DNA of 36,427 nt from an uncultured cyanobacterium (GCA_936920195.1 CAKZHE010000241.1:1-36427), one strand, 5' to 3'; positions 24,315-31,967 are shown, counted from the stretch's first letter. Notes: generated by a model not told the origin, from the letters alone. Made by a program: numbers and translations.

Positions 24315-25145
24315 TTACAGAGTTTCGCCTTCATCTGGCTCGATGGCAGTTTTAATTGGAGCAGGATTTTTCCAATCAATGATTGTATATACATCCACTG
24401 GCTCAATTCGGCCTTTCACTTGCATCGATCCCAAACTCTTAATCAGAATATCATCTCGGTCTTGCAGCGCTCTAGCAGTATTTGCTTCAATTAAAATTGG
24501 ATGCCCCAAATAATCCTTGGTCATTGTTTCCAACCGCGCTGCCACATTCACGGCATCGCCAATGGTAGTGTACATCAATCTTTCCAAAGAACCAACCTGT
24601 CCCGCCACCACTTCCCCGGTACTAATCCCAATCCCACTTTCAATGATGACTTCTCCCCTCGCGGCTCGATGTTGATTGAGTTCTTTCAGGCACTGCCGCA
24701 TGGTGAGCGCTGCGGCTACGGCTCGCCATTCTTTGTCTGGATAGTCCACAGGTGCGCCAAAAATCACTAAGATAGCATCACCAATGAAATTATTAATATA
24801 TCCACCCCAAGGACGGATGGCGTTAGTCATGGCAGTTAAATATTCATTTAAGAAAGTGACTACTTCCTGGGGAGTCATTTGCTCCGAAATGCTGGAAAAT
24901 CCCCGAATATCTGAGAATAAAACGGCACAGGTGCGAGTTTCTCCTCCCAAAGCTAATTGCCCTTTCAGCAACTGCTCCCGCACTTCGGGAGAAACTGCTC
25001 TGCCAAAAATGTCCCTTTCTCGCTGGCGATCGCGCAAACCCTCCGCCATCAGGTTAAATGATTGTGCTAGCAAGCCAATTTCATCCTCAGATGTCACTTG
25101 CACTCGCACTGTGTCAAAATCTCCGTGGGAAATGGCTTCAGCCAT
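24315..25145 (-). CDS. 5'-truncated HAMP-nucleotide cyclase (class III catalytic domain)
   Basis: The 276-residue ORF begins in the middle of a HAMP domain (ISHGDFDTVRVQVTSEDEIG) and continues into a class III adenylate/guanylate cyclase domain (about residues 70-245). The metal-binding Asp residues are Asp79 (LFSDIRGF) and Asp123 (FIGDAIL), and the YTTIGDAVNVAARLE segment is kept. Full-length relatives have a membrane-spanning sensor before HAMP; here a TAG stop lies 2 codons upstream and homology ends at the junction with a plus-strand gene fragment, so the sensor half is missing. The residue that usually specifies adenine (Lys before FIGD) is Asn119. The catalytic domain may still fold, but lack of the sensor half makes regulation doubtful. 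Confidence 0.8.
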   Translation of the reverse strand: MAEAISHGDFDTVRVQVTSEDEIGLLAQSFNLMAEGLRDRQRERDIFGRAVSPEVREQLLKGQLALGGETRTCAVLFSDIRGFSSISEQMTPQEVVTFLNEYLTAMTNAIRPWGGYINNFIGDAILVIFGAPVDYPDKEWRAVAAALTMRQCLKELNQHRAARGEVIIESGIGISTGEVVAGQVGSLERLMYTTIGDAVNVAARLETMTKDYLGHPILIEANTARALQDRDDILIKSLGSMQVKGRIEPVDVYTIIDWKNPAPIKTAIEPDEGETL

Positions 25146-25429
25146 GGACTATTAAAAATTCTCCCATTCCTGATATTGGCTGTTGGGGATTTTATGTCAG
25201 TGACGGCGGCATGGTAGCCTTGGGAGTTTCTCCTTACGAACAGGGAGAAGTAGCAGCAAAAATGGCAGTTGATATTCTCAGCCACGGCAAAAATCCCCAG
25301 GAAATTCCCTACTTCAAAAGTCAACTTTACGTGATTTATGCCAGAGAGTCCCGCTTGCAGAAGTATGGAGTAAAATTGCCTTCAGTTTATGAAGCTTTTG
25401 CCCATGCCACTAACAATTACTACAATTAG
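25146..25429 (+). pseudogene. C-terminal fragment of an ABC-type substrate-binding protein
   Basis: From 25151 the plus frame reads IKNSPIPDIGCWGFYVSDGG, then MVALGVSPYEQGEVAAKMAV and ends KLPSVYEAFAHATNNYYN. This is the tail of periplasmic binding proteins of the ABC_sub_bind type (PF04392), about 93 residues of an expected 320 or more. There is no start codon or signal peptide in the correct place. It is cut at the same point as the oppositely oriented cyclase, so it is probably one side of an inversion. No function is expected. Confidence 0.7.
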
Positions 25430-25564
25430 TTTTTGGCATGATACATTTGTACGGGGAAACTAGCCGTAGGGTGGGCAATGCCTTCCAGGGTTAACATGAC
25501 GTTCTTAGGCAATCGTGGGGATAACCTATCGGCTGATTCAGACGGGCTATATCAAGAGTTAGCC

Positions 25565-25653
25565 AGGACTTACGCAACGCCTCTATCAGTAGGGTGCGTT
25601 AGCGCCAGCGTAACGCACCAAAACACTGTATAGGTCGTAGGTGCGTAAGTTCT
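25565..25653. repeat. MITE-like repeat family B, copy 2 (complete)
   Basis: Terminal inverted repeats AGGACTTACGCA (25565-25576) and TGCGTAAGTTCT (25642-25653, one mismatch) bound an 89-bp element with the internal palindrome GGTGCGTTAGCGC...GCGTAACGCACC. The copy at 32085 has the same length. No ORF. Confidence 0.8.
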
Positions 25654-25658
25654 GAATT

Positions 25659-26336
25659 TTATAGGTGGAGTAGCGTCACAGCAATGTTACCAGAAAAACA
25701 AACATCGACATCAGTGCCGGGAGTGCGATCGCGCTCCGCATACTTGCCCTGATAAATAAACTCATTGCCCACCACTTGATATTTCACAGGCAAAGATTGC
25801 CGATTCAGTTCGCAAAACACTATCTGCGGTTCTGGCGCACCGGGAGCTAAATGGGGTAAATTCACATTCCAAAAAGTTCCCTTTTGCCAAGGTTGTGCCA
25901 ACAAATCAGCTAAAACTTTCGCCGTTAATTCCGCTGCCAAATCCCAATCAATTGCCAACTTCCGATTAACGTAATGAGAAATAGCAATTCCCGGCACTCC
26001 TAATAACGCCGCTTCCCTAACTGCTGCCACCGTGCCAGACAGATAAATATCTGCGCCCAAATTCCCTCCCGCATTAATTCCCGCCAACACCCATTCTGCC
26101 TCTGGACAAAGATGAGTTAACCCCAAACGGGTACAATCTGCCGGAGTTCCCCCCACCGCATAAACAGAATCTGCCCTTTTGTCCACAGCAATAGGCTGAT
26201 GGGTAGTCACTTGATGTCCGCAACCCGAATGGGGTAACTGGGGAGCCACAATAGCCGCCTTACCATTAACTGCTTTCAGTAGCGCTCCCATACCGGGCGC
26301 ATCGATACCATCGTCATTAGTTAAAATCCAGGTCAT
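25659..26336 (-). CDS. surE: 5'-nucleotidase SurE
   Basis: The 225-residue enzyme is a divalent-metal nucleoside-5'-monophosphate phosphatase. The metal-binding motif TNDDGID (Asp8, Asp9) opens the protein. Ser38 lies in PHSGCGHQVT, and Asn88 in the GINAGGNLG loop supplies the remaining site. The VGGTPADCTRLGL and YLSGTVAAVREAALLGVPGIA segments are conserved. It is a little shorter than the usual 245-260 residues, losing mainly C-terminal sequence, though all active-site residues are present. Its start is divergent from secE, 137 bp away; the candidate secE promoter overlaps its first codons. Confidence 0.95.
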   Translation of the reverse strand: MTWILTNDDGIDAPGMGALLKAVNGKAAIVAPQLPHSGCGHQVTTHQPIAVDKRADSVYAVGGTPADCTRLGLTHLCPEAEWVLAGINAGGNLGADIYLSGTVAAVREAALLGVPGIAISHYVNRKLAIDWDLAAELTAKVLADLLAQPWQKGTFWNVNLPHLAPGAPEPQIVFCELNRQSLPVKYQVVGNEFIYQGKYAERDRTPGTDVDVCFSGNIAVTLLHL

Positions 26337-26349
26337 AATCTGCTATAAT
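26321..26349 (+). promoter_or_regulatory. Candidate sigma70-type promoter of the secE-nusG operon
   Basis: A consensus -10, TATAAT (26344-26349), lies 17 bp after TTAAAA (26321-26326). Transcription would start near 26356, about 115 nt before secE. It overlaps the 5' end of the divergent surE gene. Confidence 0.65.
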
Positions 26350-26363
26350 TGGGAGAGTTTCAG

Positions 26364-26399
26364 AACCCGCCTCTCAGATTCGCGTTTGGGAGACGGGTT
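26364..26399 (+). promoter_or_regulatory. Leader hairpin before secE
   Basis: AACCCG-C-CTCTCA pairs with TGGGAG-A-CGGGTT around a 10-nt loop (26364-26399), with one mismatch and two G-U type pairs. A short T-run follows. In the transcript starting near 26356 it would be almost at the 5' end, so it could stabilise the mRNA or act as a weak attenuator. Confidence 0.45.
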
Positions 26400-26472
26400 T
26401 TGAGTCAATACTAGTCAAACACCCACCGGGAAAGGTCAACCACAGACGGCGCATTGGGACAACTAAACGATT

Positions 26473-26694
26473 ATGGCAAAAAAAACCGAAACTGAAACCA
26501 TAGAGAAAACTGAAAGTTTTAACGCCCCGCAATTTTTCCAAGAAACCAAAGAAGAACTTGGTAAAGTGGTTTGGCCTTCTCGACAGCAACTGATTAGCGA
26601 ATCAATTGCGGTGATTTTGATGGTCATCCTTTCAGCCACCACGATCTCTCTAGTTGACAACTTGTTTAATTGGATAGCAGGAAAGATATTCTAA
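26473..26694 (+). CDS. secE: Preprotein translocase subunit SecE
   Basis: The 73-residue single-span type of SecE, essential clamp of the SecYEG channel in plasma and thylakoid membranes. A charged N-terminal tail precedes the amphipathic helix FFQETKEELGKVVWPSRQQL, the family signature. One membrane segment follows (about 45-68, AVILMVILSATTISLVDNLF). Its TAA overlaps the nusG ATG (TAATG), which implies translational coupling. It is the first gene of the secE-nusG-rpl operon. Confidence 0.96.
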   Translation: MAKKTETETIEKTESFNAPQFFQETKEELGKVVWPSRQQLISESIAVILMVILSATTISLVDNLFNWIAGKIF

Positions 26695-27320
26695 TGAATT
26701 CTGCCCCAGACGAACTATACGAAGCTACGCCCCAAGAAGAAGGAATAGAAGCCCCAAAAGGCGCTCGCTGGTTTGCGGTGCAAGTAGCATCTGGCTGTGA
26801 AAAGCGAGTAAAAGCGAACTTGGAGCAGCGTATTCAAACTTTAGACGTAGCTGACCGGATTCTACAAGTCGAGATTCCCCAAACGCCAACGGTCAAAATT
26901 CGCAAAGATGGCTCGAAACAGCATTCTGAGGAAAAAGTTTTCCCCGGTTATGTCCTGGTTCGGATGGAAATGGACGATGAAAGCTGGCAGGTAGTGAAAA
27001 ATACTCCCAACGTGATTAACTTTGTGGGAGCAGAGCAAAAACTCTCTTACCGTCGGGGACGAGGCCATGTTAAACCATTGCCCCTCAGTTTTACCGAAGT
27101 AGAACGAATTTTCAAGCAAGCCAGAGAACAAGAGCCAGTGGTAAAAGCTCATTTGTCTCCTGGGGACAAGATTATTGTATTGGCTGGACCATTTAAGGAC
27201 TTTGAGGGTGAAGTGATTGAAGTTAGCCCAGAACGGAGCAAACTAAAGGCGTTATTATCCATTTTTGGGCGGACAACTCCAGTGGAATTGGAGTTTAACC
27301 AGGTTCAAAAACAGGGTTAA
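26694..27320 (+). CDS. nusG: Transcription termination/antitermination protein NusG
   Basis: 208 residues, starting at the ATG overlapping the secE stop (MNSAPDELYEATPQ); a start 24 bp earlier inside secE is rejected. The NusG N-terminal (NGN) domain begins with ARWFAVQVASGCEKRVKANL and includes KVFPGYVLVRMEMDDESWQVV. A KOW motif (LSPGDKIIVLAGPFKDFEGE) ends the protein. NusG binds RNA polymerase, influences pausing and Rho-dependent termination and links transcription to the ribosome. The usual next gene, rplK, is displaced about 2.6 kb downstream by an accessory insert. Confidence 0.97.
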   Translation: MNSAPDELYEATPQEEGIEAPKGARWFAVQVASGCEKRVKANLEQRIQTLDVADRILQVEIPQTPTVKIRKDGSKQHSEEKVFPGYVLVRMEMDDESWQVVKNTPNVINFVGAEQKLSYRRGRGHVKPLPLSFTEVERIFKQAREQEPVVKAHLSPGDKIIVLAGPFKDFEGEVIEVSPERSKLKALLSIFGRTTPVELEFNQVQKQG

Positions 27321-27461
27321 ACCGTAGGATGGCGGTTCTCGAATAAATGAGTCACAATAATAGTATATAGTTGGGACGCAAAGGATGGTGGCTCCCCTAC
27401 ATCTGTAGCTCACAAATAAAGAACCGCTATCAATTTTTATCTAAGGAGAAAAAGAGTATTT

Positions 27462-27692
27462 ATGAAAACCGTTGACAAAATTCAATTAAAAGCTAATTTA
27501 CTAGAATTTCTGCAACTTGTAGAGTTAGAAGGTGAAGAAATTTTAGTTACTGATGGCAGTAAGCCAGTAGCGAGAATTTCTCAGTATCAAAATTCCCTGA
27601 CAACGGCGGAGTTATTTAAAAATATGCGGGGAAAAGTTGAGTATTTTGAAGATTTAACTACCCCAACTACTGAAGAATGGCAAGAAGTATAA
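27462..27692 (+). CDS. Phd/YefM-like antitoxin (VapB role)
   Basis: The 76-residue protein has the Phd/YefM-type pattern: a short N-terminal fold beginning MKTVDKIQLKANLLEFLQLV, a hairpin ILVTDGSKPVARI, and a C-terminal acidic tail (about 50-76) that would neutralise a toxin. It overlaps the next ORF by 16 bp, as in type II toxin-antitoxin operons. An AAGGAG SD precedes it by 13 bp. It opens the accessory cassette after nusG; the 141-bp gap upstream includes a GCGGTTCT (27332)/AGAACCGC (27419) inverted pair that could be its operator. The same first 11 codons recur as a remnant at 31263. Confidence 0.88.
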   Translation: MKTVDKIQLKANLLEFLQLVELEGEEILVTDGSKPVARISQYQNSLTTAELFKNMRGKVEYFEDLTTPTTEEWQEV

Positions 27693-28081
27693 AAATTGTT
27701 CTTGATACTTGTGCTTTGCTCTGGTGGAGTCTAGATCCAGACAAACTTTCTCAAAGGGCAAAGGAAGCTTGCGATCGGATCGAACAGGAAAAAAATTGTC
27801 TAGTGCCATCAACAGCAATCTGGGAAATAGCTATTAAGGTCAAAAACCACAAATTAGATTTAGGAGTGGATATTGATGACTATATTACTGCTCTCAAAAA
27901 ATCTGATGTTATTCGGATTATCCCGATCGATGAGGAAATCTGGCTAGACAGTGTTAAGTTAGAATGGGAACATCGAGATCCAGTAGATAGAGTAGTTGTG
28001 GCAATTGCTAAAAAAAATCAAGCCGCCATTATCACCGCAGATAAAAAAATAGCTAGTTTCTATTCTTCAGTAATTTGGTAA
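27677..28081 (+). CDS. PIN-domain toxin (VapC-like RNase)
   Basis: The 134-residue protein is a PIN-fold ribonuclease of the VapC type, which cleaves tRNA or rRNA when freed from its antitoxin. Acidic residues fit the catalytic set: Asp10 (VLDTCALLWW), Glu50 (AIWEIAIK), Asp101 and Asp104 (HRDPVDRVVVA), and Asp122 (ITADKKI). The start ATG at 27677 overlaps the antitoxin by 16 bp, so the two genes are translated as a unit. It sits in a ribosomal protein operon, which would keep it transcribed with translation genes. No gap or truncation is seen, so it is probably active. Confidence 0.92.
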   Translation: MARSIKIVLDTCALLWWSLDPDKLSQRAKEACDRIEQEKNCLVPSTAIWEIAIKVKNHKLDLGVDIDDYITALKKSDVIRIIPIDEEIWLDSVKLEWEHRDPVDRVVVAIAKKNQAAIITADKKIASFYSSVIW

Positions 28082-28114
28082 GCAGAAAGATAATCTAGTA
28101 AATCTCTCAATCTT

Positions 28115-28144
28115 CCATTTGTTAGGTGACCATTTGTTAGGTGA
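28115..28144 (+). repeat. 15-bp perfect tandem duplication carrying an SD
   Basis: CCATTTGTTAGGTGA occurs twice in tandem (28115-28129 and 28130-28144). The AGGTGA of the second unit stands 9 bp before the Uma2 start and serves as its ribosome-binding site. The first unit repeats the same SD upstream. Confidence 0.75.
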
Positions 28145-28153
28145 TTTTAAATT

Positions 28154-28762
28154 ATGATCATCCAATTAATTGAAAAAACCGATCCTATCGACAAGAACAA
28201 TTCAATTGATGACCAGTGTTTAACCTTGCCTAGTTATTACACTTGGCAGCAATTTTTGAACTTAGAAGCGTGGTTAGCCGATACTCCAGGTTTGCGGATA
28301 ACATATTTAGACGGCAATATAGAGCTTATGACATTAGGGGAAACTCACGAAGCTATTAAAAGTGTTTTAAGATTTTTATTAGAAGTTTATTTTGTGGAAA
28401 AAGGCATCAGATTTTTTCCCGTCGGTAGTGCGACTCGGCGAGATCAAACCAAAGATGTTTCTTTTGAACCTGATGAATCTTACTATTTAGGAGAAAAAAA
28501 GGCTCATCCTGATTTGGCAATTGAAGTTATTATCAGCAGTGGTAGTATCAATAAACTGGAAAAATATCGTCGCTTTGCTATTTCTGAAGTTTGGTTTTGG
28601 CAAAATAATCAATTATCTTTATACCATTTGCGAGAGTCGGGTTATGTGCAGATTTCTCGCAGCGAACTTTTACCAGATTTAGAGATAGATTTACTGTTAA
28701 AGTGTTTACAAATACCTGATATTTTAGAGGCGAGACTTGAGTTGTTAAAAGGGATTAGCTAG
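28154..28762 (+). CDS. Uma2-family (DUF820) PD-(D/E)XK nuclease-like protein
   Basis: The 202-residue protein belongs to the Uma2 family, widespread and highly multiplied in cyanobacteria. Seen: TWQQFLNLEAWLADTPGLRI, YLDGNIELMT, ETHEAIKSVLRFLLEVYF, and the core KKAHPDLAIEVIISSGSINK, where the Asp and Glu with a Lys match the PD-(D/E)XK pattern. The C-terminus has the usual FAISEVWFWQNNQL. The family is suspected to be associated with mobile elements, but its role is not established. It follows the VapC gene by 72 bp and precedes the Rpn gene by 2 bp on the same strand. Confidence 0.92.
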   Translation: MIIQLIEKTDPIDKNNSIDDQCLTLPSYYTWQQFLNLEAWLADTPGLRITYLDGNIELMTLGETHEAIKSVLRFLLEVYFVEKGIRFFPVGSATRRDQTKDVSFEPDESYYLGEKKAHPDLAIEVIISSGSINKLEKYRRFAISEVWFWQNNQLSLYHLRESGYVQISRSELLPDLEIDLLLKCLQIPDILEARLELLKGIS

Positions 28763-28764
28763 TT

Positions 28765-29697
28765 ATGAAATTTATTAACCCTAAAACGGATTATGCTTTT
28801 AAAAAAATCTTTGGTTCGGACGAGAGCCATGATATTCTTTTGAGCTTCTTAAATGCGATAATTTATCAAGGCCGAGGGATTATCCAAAGTTTAGAAATTA
28901 TTGACCCCTATGCTCCTGGTCGAATTTCGGGATTAAAAACCACTTATTTTGATGTGAAAGCGAAACTGCATAACGGTCAAAGGGTGCTGATTGAAATGCA
29001 AGCATTTACGGTTCCCGCTTTTAGCGAACGGATGTTTTATAATACCGCCAAAATGTATGTAAATCAGTTAAAAACTGGTGAAACCTATCCAGATCTAGTG
29101 CCATCAATCGGAGTAGCTGTGATTGATTTTACCATATTTAATCAGACAAAAGAGGTAATTTCTAGCTTTGGATTAAAGGAAGAGAAATTACTATTTGATT
29201 ATCCCGAACTGCCTGTGAAATTAGTCTATGTCGAGTTGCCCAAATTCCAGAAAAAGTTAGAAGAATTAGCCAATATGGGAGAGCGGTGGTTATATTTTTT
29301 ACAAAAAGCTAGAGAATTAGAAGAAGTGCCAAGTCAAATGGCAGAAATTCCCGAAATTAATCAGGCATTTGCGATCGCTAACCGAATCAATTTGAGTGCA
29401 GAGGAATTAGAAGATATCGAAAGACGAGAAATGTTTGTGAGGGAACAAAAAGGATCGATCGAATTAGGGCGGGAATTGGGCATAACTGAAGGGCGGGAAT
29501 TGGGTATAGCAGAAGGGCAACAAATTGGTCAACTCAACCTAATTAAGCGACTATTAAGGCGAAAATTAGGCACGCTCACCCCAGAAATTGATCAAATGTT
29601 AGCGGAATTATCAAGCGATCGCCTAACCATTTTAGCAGAAGCCATGTTTGATTTAACTGATTTAGCTGATTTACTGACTTGGCTAGAAACAAACTGA
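28765..29697 (+). CDS. Rpn/PD-(D/E)XK recombination-promoting nuclease-like protein (copy 1)
   Basis: The 310-residue protein begins MKFINPKTDYAFKKIFGSDE, the signature of the Rpn/PDDEXK_2 family (annotated as putative transposase). The catalytic pattern is Asp63 (TYFDVKAK) with Glu77-Met-Gln79 (LIEMQAF), the ExQ variant. The middle ends with FVREQKGSIE, and a linker of tandem GRELGI-type units (about 232-255) precedes a C-terminal helical part (LTPEIDQMLAELSSDRLTILAEAMFDL). Rpn proteins stimulate recombination-like DNA rearrangements in E. coli; the function here is inferred. It has a close paralogue 3.5 kb downstream. A family B repeat follows its stop. Confidence 0.9.
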   Translation: MKFINPKTDYAFKKIFGSDESHDILLSFLNAIIYQGRGIIQSLEIIDPYAPGRISGLKTTYFDVKAKLHNGQRVLIEMQAFTVPAFSERMFYNTAKMYVNQLKTGETYPDLVPSIGVAVIDFTIFNQTKEVISSFGLKEEKLLFDYPELPVKLVYVELPKFQKKLEELANMGERWLYFLQKARELEEVPSQMAEIPEINQAFAIANRINLSAEELEDIERREMFVREQKGSIELGRELGITEGRELGIAEGQQIGQLNLIKRLLRRKLGTLTPEIDQMLAELSSDRLTILAEAMFDLTDLADLLTWLETN

Positions 29698-29727
29698 AAT
29701 GGTGGAAAATAACTATACAACAGTCCA

Positions 29728-29792
29728 GTAGGGTGCGTTAGCGCCAGCGTAACGCACCAAGGCACTGTATAGGTCGTAGCTGCGTAAGTCCT
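29728..29792. repeat. MITE-like repeat family B, copy 3 (left end missing)
   Basis: GTAGGGTGCGTTAGCGCCAG core with the right end TGCGTAAGTCCT (29781-29792), directly after the Rpn copy 1 stop. The left terminal repeat is absent. Confidence 0.75.
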
Positions 29793-29866
29793 ACAAGACT
29801 ATTGAGAATGAAGACTTGAGCTATTCCAAGGGATTAGCCAGTAATGCCGGGAGGCGAAGTGGAAAT

Positions 29867-29895
29867 TTGCTCAAAGTCCCCTTTTTAGCTAAAAT
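29867..29895 (+). promoter_or_regulatory. Candidate promoter before rplK
   Basis: TTGCTC (29867-29872) and TAAAAT (29890-29895), with a 17-bp spacer, lie just upstream of the rplK hairpin. It would let rplK-rplA be transcribed despite the accessory insert after nusG. Consensus match only. Confidence 0.4.
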
Positions 29896-29901
29896 ACAAT
29901 C

Positions 29902-29938
29902 AGCGAGCGGCAACTTGCATTCTGCCGCTCGCTTTTTT
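29902..29938 (+). terminator. Intrinsic terminator-like hairpin just before rplK
   Basis: AGCGAGCGGCA (29902-29912) pairs perfectly with TGCCGCTCGCT (29923-29933); the T-run 29933-29938 follows. It ends 21 bp before the rplK ATG, so it may stop read-through from the accessory cassette or act as an attenuator of rplK-rplA. Confidence 0.75.
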
Positions 29939-29959
29939 GTCCGGTATTTCTCGAAAACC

Positions 29960-30382
29960 ATGAAAAAAATAGTTGCCGTAATTAAGTTGGCGCTCAATGC
30001 GGGCAAAGCTAACCCCGCTCCCCCAGTTGGTCCAGCCTTGGGTCAACATGGCGTGAACATTATGATGTTCTGTAAAGAGTACAACGCCAGAACTGCTGAC
30101 CAAGCCGGGATGGTGGTTCCGGTGGAAATTTCAGTTTATGAAGACCGCAGTTTCACCTTTGTCCTCAAAACTCCCCCCGCTTCCGTGTTAATTCGCAAAG
30201 CTGCTGGAGTAGAACGCGGCTCCAATGAACCAAACCGCAAGAAAGTGGGTGGCATTACCCGCAAGCAATTGCAGGAAATTGCCCAAACTAAATTGCCCGA
30301 CCTCAATGCCAACGACATTGACGCAGCGATGAAAATCGTCGCTGGAACTGCCCGAAATATGGGTATCAACATTACTGATTAG
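29960..30382 (+). CDS. rplK: 50S ribosomal protein L11
   Basis: 140 residues, starting at [10 protein letters not shown]; upstream in-frame codons back to 29816 run through the terminator hairpin and are rejected. L11 forms the stalk base with 23S rRNA helices 43-44. The conserved [29 protein letters not shown] and C-terminal [20 protein letters not shown] segments are present, and the length is standard (about 141). It is separated from nusG by the accessory insert but keeps its usual partner rplA 94 bp downstream. It is probably co-transcribed with rplA from the promoter suggested here or by read-through. Confidence 0.98.
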   Translation: MKKIVAVIKLALNAGKANPAPPVGPALGQHGVNIMMFCKEYNARTADQAGMVVPVEISVYEDRSFTFVLKTPPASVLIRKAAGVERGSNEPNRKKVGGITRKQLQEIAQTKLPDLNANDIDAAMKIVAGTARNMGINITD

Positions 30383-30476
30383 TTCCTTTAGGACTGTCAG
30401 CCACCAATTGACAATTTCCAAATTTCCCTTTATCGGGGGAGAGGCTGAACCTCGCTAACCACCCCAGGAGAATCTC

Positions 30477-31193
30477 ATGGCTAAAAAACCATCCCGTCGC
30501 ATTCAAGAGTTACAAAAGAAAGTCGAAGACCGCACTTATGCACCGCTGGAAGCGCTGCAATTATTAAAAGAGACGGCAACGGCGAAGTTTCCAGAAGCTG
30601 CTGAAGCTCACATTCGTTTAGGCATTGACCCCAAATACGCTGACCAACAATTGCGGACAACGGTGGTGTTACCGAAAGGAACTGGTCAAATTGTCCGGGT
30701 GGCAGTAATTGCCAGAGGCGAAAAGGTAAATGAAGCCTTGAGTGCTGGAGCCGATATTGCTGGTTCCGAAGAGTTGATTGATGAAATCCAAAAAGGCCGG
30801 ATGGATTTCGATAAGTTGCTGGCAACTCCCGATGTGATGCCGCAAGTGGCAAAATTGGGACGTTTGCTTGGTCCGCGGGGTTTAATGCCCAACCCCAAAG
30901 GCGGTACTGTCACCTTTGATTTGGAACAGGCGATCGCAGAATTTAAAGGTGGTAAATTAGAATTCCGTGCCGACCGCACAGGTATCGTTCACATCATGTT
31001 TGGCAAAGTGGCCTTTAGTGCCGAAGATTTGTTGGTGAATCTGAAGGCGTTGCAGGAAAATATTGACCGCAACCGTCCCTCTGGAGCCAAAGGTCGTTAC
31101 TGGCGGAGCGTTTTTGTCTCGGCGACGATGGGACCAGGAATTCAGGTCGATATTAGCGCTTTGCGGGATTTGAAAATCAGTGAAGTAGCTTAA
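30477..31193 (+). CDS. rplA: 50S ribosomal protein L1
   Basis: The 238-residue L1 is the mobile protein of the tRNA exit side and can repress its own mRNA. Conserved segments: [33 protein letters not shown] (rRNA binding) and the C-terminal [13 protein letters not shown]. The length is standard. It follows rplK by 94 bp and is preceded by an AGGAG SD. The following stem (31202-31233) closes the transcript, so rplJ is no longer contiguous with it. Confidence 0.98.
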   Translation: MAKKPSRRIQELQKKVEDRTYAPLEALQLLKETATAKFPEAAEAHIRLGIDPKYADQQLRTTVVLPKGTGQIVRVAVIARGEKVNEALSAGADIAGSEELIDEIQKGRMDFDKLLATPDVMPQVAKLGRLLGPRGLMPNPKGGTVTFDLEQAIAEFKGGKLEFRADRTGIVHIMFGKVAFSAEDLLVNLKALQENIDRNRPSGAKGRYWRSVFVSATMGPGIQVDISALRDLKISEVA

Positions 31194-31201
31194 ATTAGCT
31201 C

Positions 31202-31233
31202 GGAAGCGGGGGTTTTTAAAAACTTCCGCTTCC
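31202..31233 (+). terminator. Palindromic hairpin after rplA
   Basis: GGAAGCGG (31202-31209) pairs with CCGCTTCC (31226-31233) and GTTTTT with AAAAAC in the centre; GG/TT between them form G-U pairs in RNA, giving about 16 paired bases. No T-run follows. It probably ends the rplK-rplA message before the second insert. Confidence 0.6.
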
Positions 31234-31262
31234 CTTCAGTATCCCAGCGGAAAAGAATATTT

Positions 31263-31313
31263 ATGAAAACCGTTGACAAAACTCAATTAAAGGCTAAATT
31301 TCATCCTGATTAA
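31263..31313 (+). pseudogene. Remnant of the Phd-like antitoxin gene (first 11 codons)
   Basis: ATGAAAACCGTTGACAAAAC starts a 16-codon frame, [16 protein letters not shown]. The first 11 codons and about 12 bp of leader match the antitoxin start at 27462 (MKTVDKIQLKA). Similarity stops at about 31297, inside the opposite-strand DUF29 gene. It shows that a cassette like the first stood here and was cut. Confidence 0.8.
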
Positions 31314-31779
31314 ACAAAGCTAAAATGAAATCAGAATTAATCACATCTTCAGGGGAAAAGGCAGAATCATGGGGAAAAGCATTAACAGGTAATTTGGTTT
31401 CGGCACTAGCATTGCGAATGGCTTTGTTGTAGCACTGCGGAAATATTTCTAGATAGTAAGGCTTGAGACTGGGGCTATCTTCTAACAGATATTCAATTTG
31501 ATTCGACTGTTCCAAAATTGTACTTACCCAACTGGAAGAGCGCTTTTCGACTTGATGTTGATATTTGAGAATGTGCATGAGTAGCACTACCAATCTGTTT
31601 TTCAACTCCCGCCGCTGCTCTTTCCCCATTGCTTCTATTTCTTCAATTAGATGTTCAAAATCAACTTGTTCCCAGCGGCGATCGCGTAGTAAATTAACAG
31701 TTGTTACCATCCACAAATAGTAATCCTGTTCGTAAAGTTCCGAATTTTCAACAGTTGCTGATTGTAAATGAGTATTCAT
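31294..31779 (-). CDS. DUF29-family protein
   Basis: The 161-residue protein fits DUF29: [40 protein letters not shown], and [15 protein letters not shown]. The family is numerous in cyanobacteria with no known function. Its stop codon falls at the edge of the antitoxin remnant, where the two DNA segments join. Its start overlaps the next minus-strand gene by 4 bp (ATGA), implying coupling. It lies in the second insert, opposite to the ribosomal operon. Confidence 0.88.
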   Translation of the reverse strand: MNTHLQSATVENSELYEQDYYLWMVTTVNLLRDRRWEQVDFEHLIEEIEAMGKEQRRELKNRLVVLLMHILKYQHQVEKRSSSWVSTILEQSNQIEYLLEDSPSLKPYYLEIFPQCYNKAIRNASAETKLPVNAFPHDSAFSPEDVINSDFILALFNQDEI

Positions 31780-31967
31780 AAAACTCTCTCAAGCAGGTTA
31801 TCCACAAAATTTTGATACTCTGGGGTTGATAAGCCTTGTTGTAAAACAGCTTTTTTAAGATTAGGCATTGCCTGGTAACGACGCTCAAATTCAGTACGGG
31901 TAAGCTTATCGCCGTTTTCTAGTGGAGGAATCGTCAAGGTAGTGGAAATGGCATTAGCGGTTATCAT
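31776..31967 (-). CDS. Internally deleted Uma2-family mini-gene
   Basis: The 63-residue ORF joins a Uma2 N-terminus (residues 1-40, [20 protein letters not shown] then QAMPNLKKA) directly to a Uma2-like C-terminus ([19 protein letters not shown]). The central PD-(D/E)XK core (expected about 150 residues) is missing, but the frame is kept. It may still be translated, since its stop overlaps the DUF29 start. It cannot be a nuclease; whether it retains any role is unknown. Confidence 0.7.
   Translation of the reverse strand: MITANAISTTLTIPPLENGDKLTRTEFERRYQAMPNLKKAVLQQGLSTPEYQNFVDNLLERVL

Noticed and set aside
29816-29959. 48-codon N-terminal extension of L11
   Set aside because: It crosses a terminator hairpin and has no counterpart in L11; the ATG at 29960 gives standard length.
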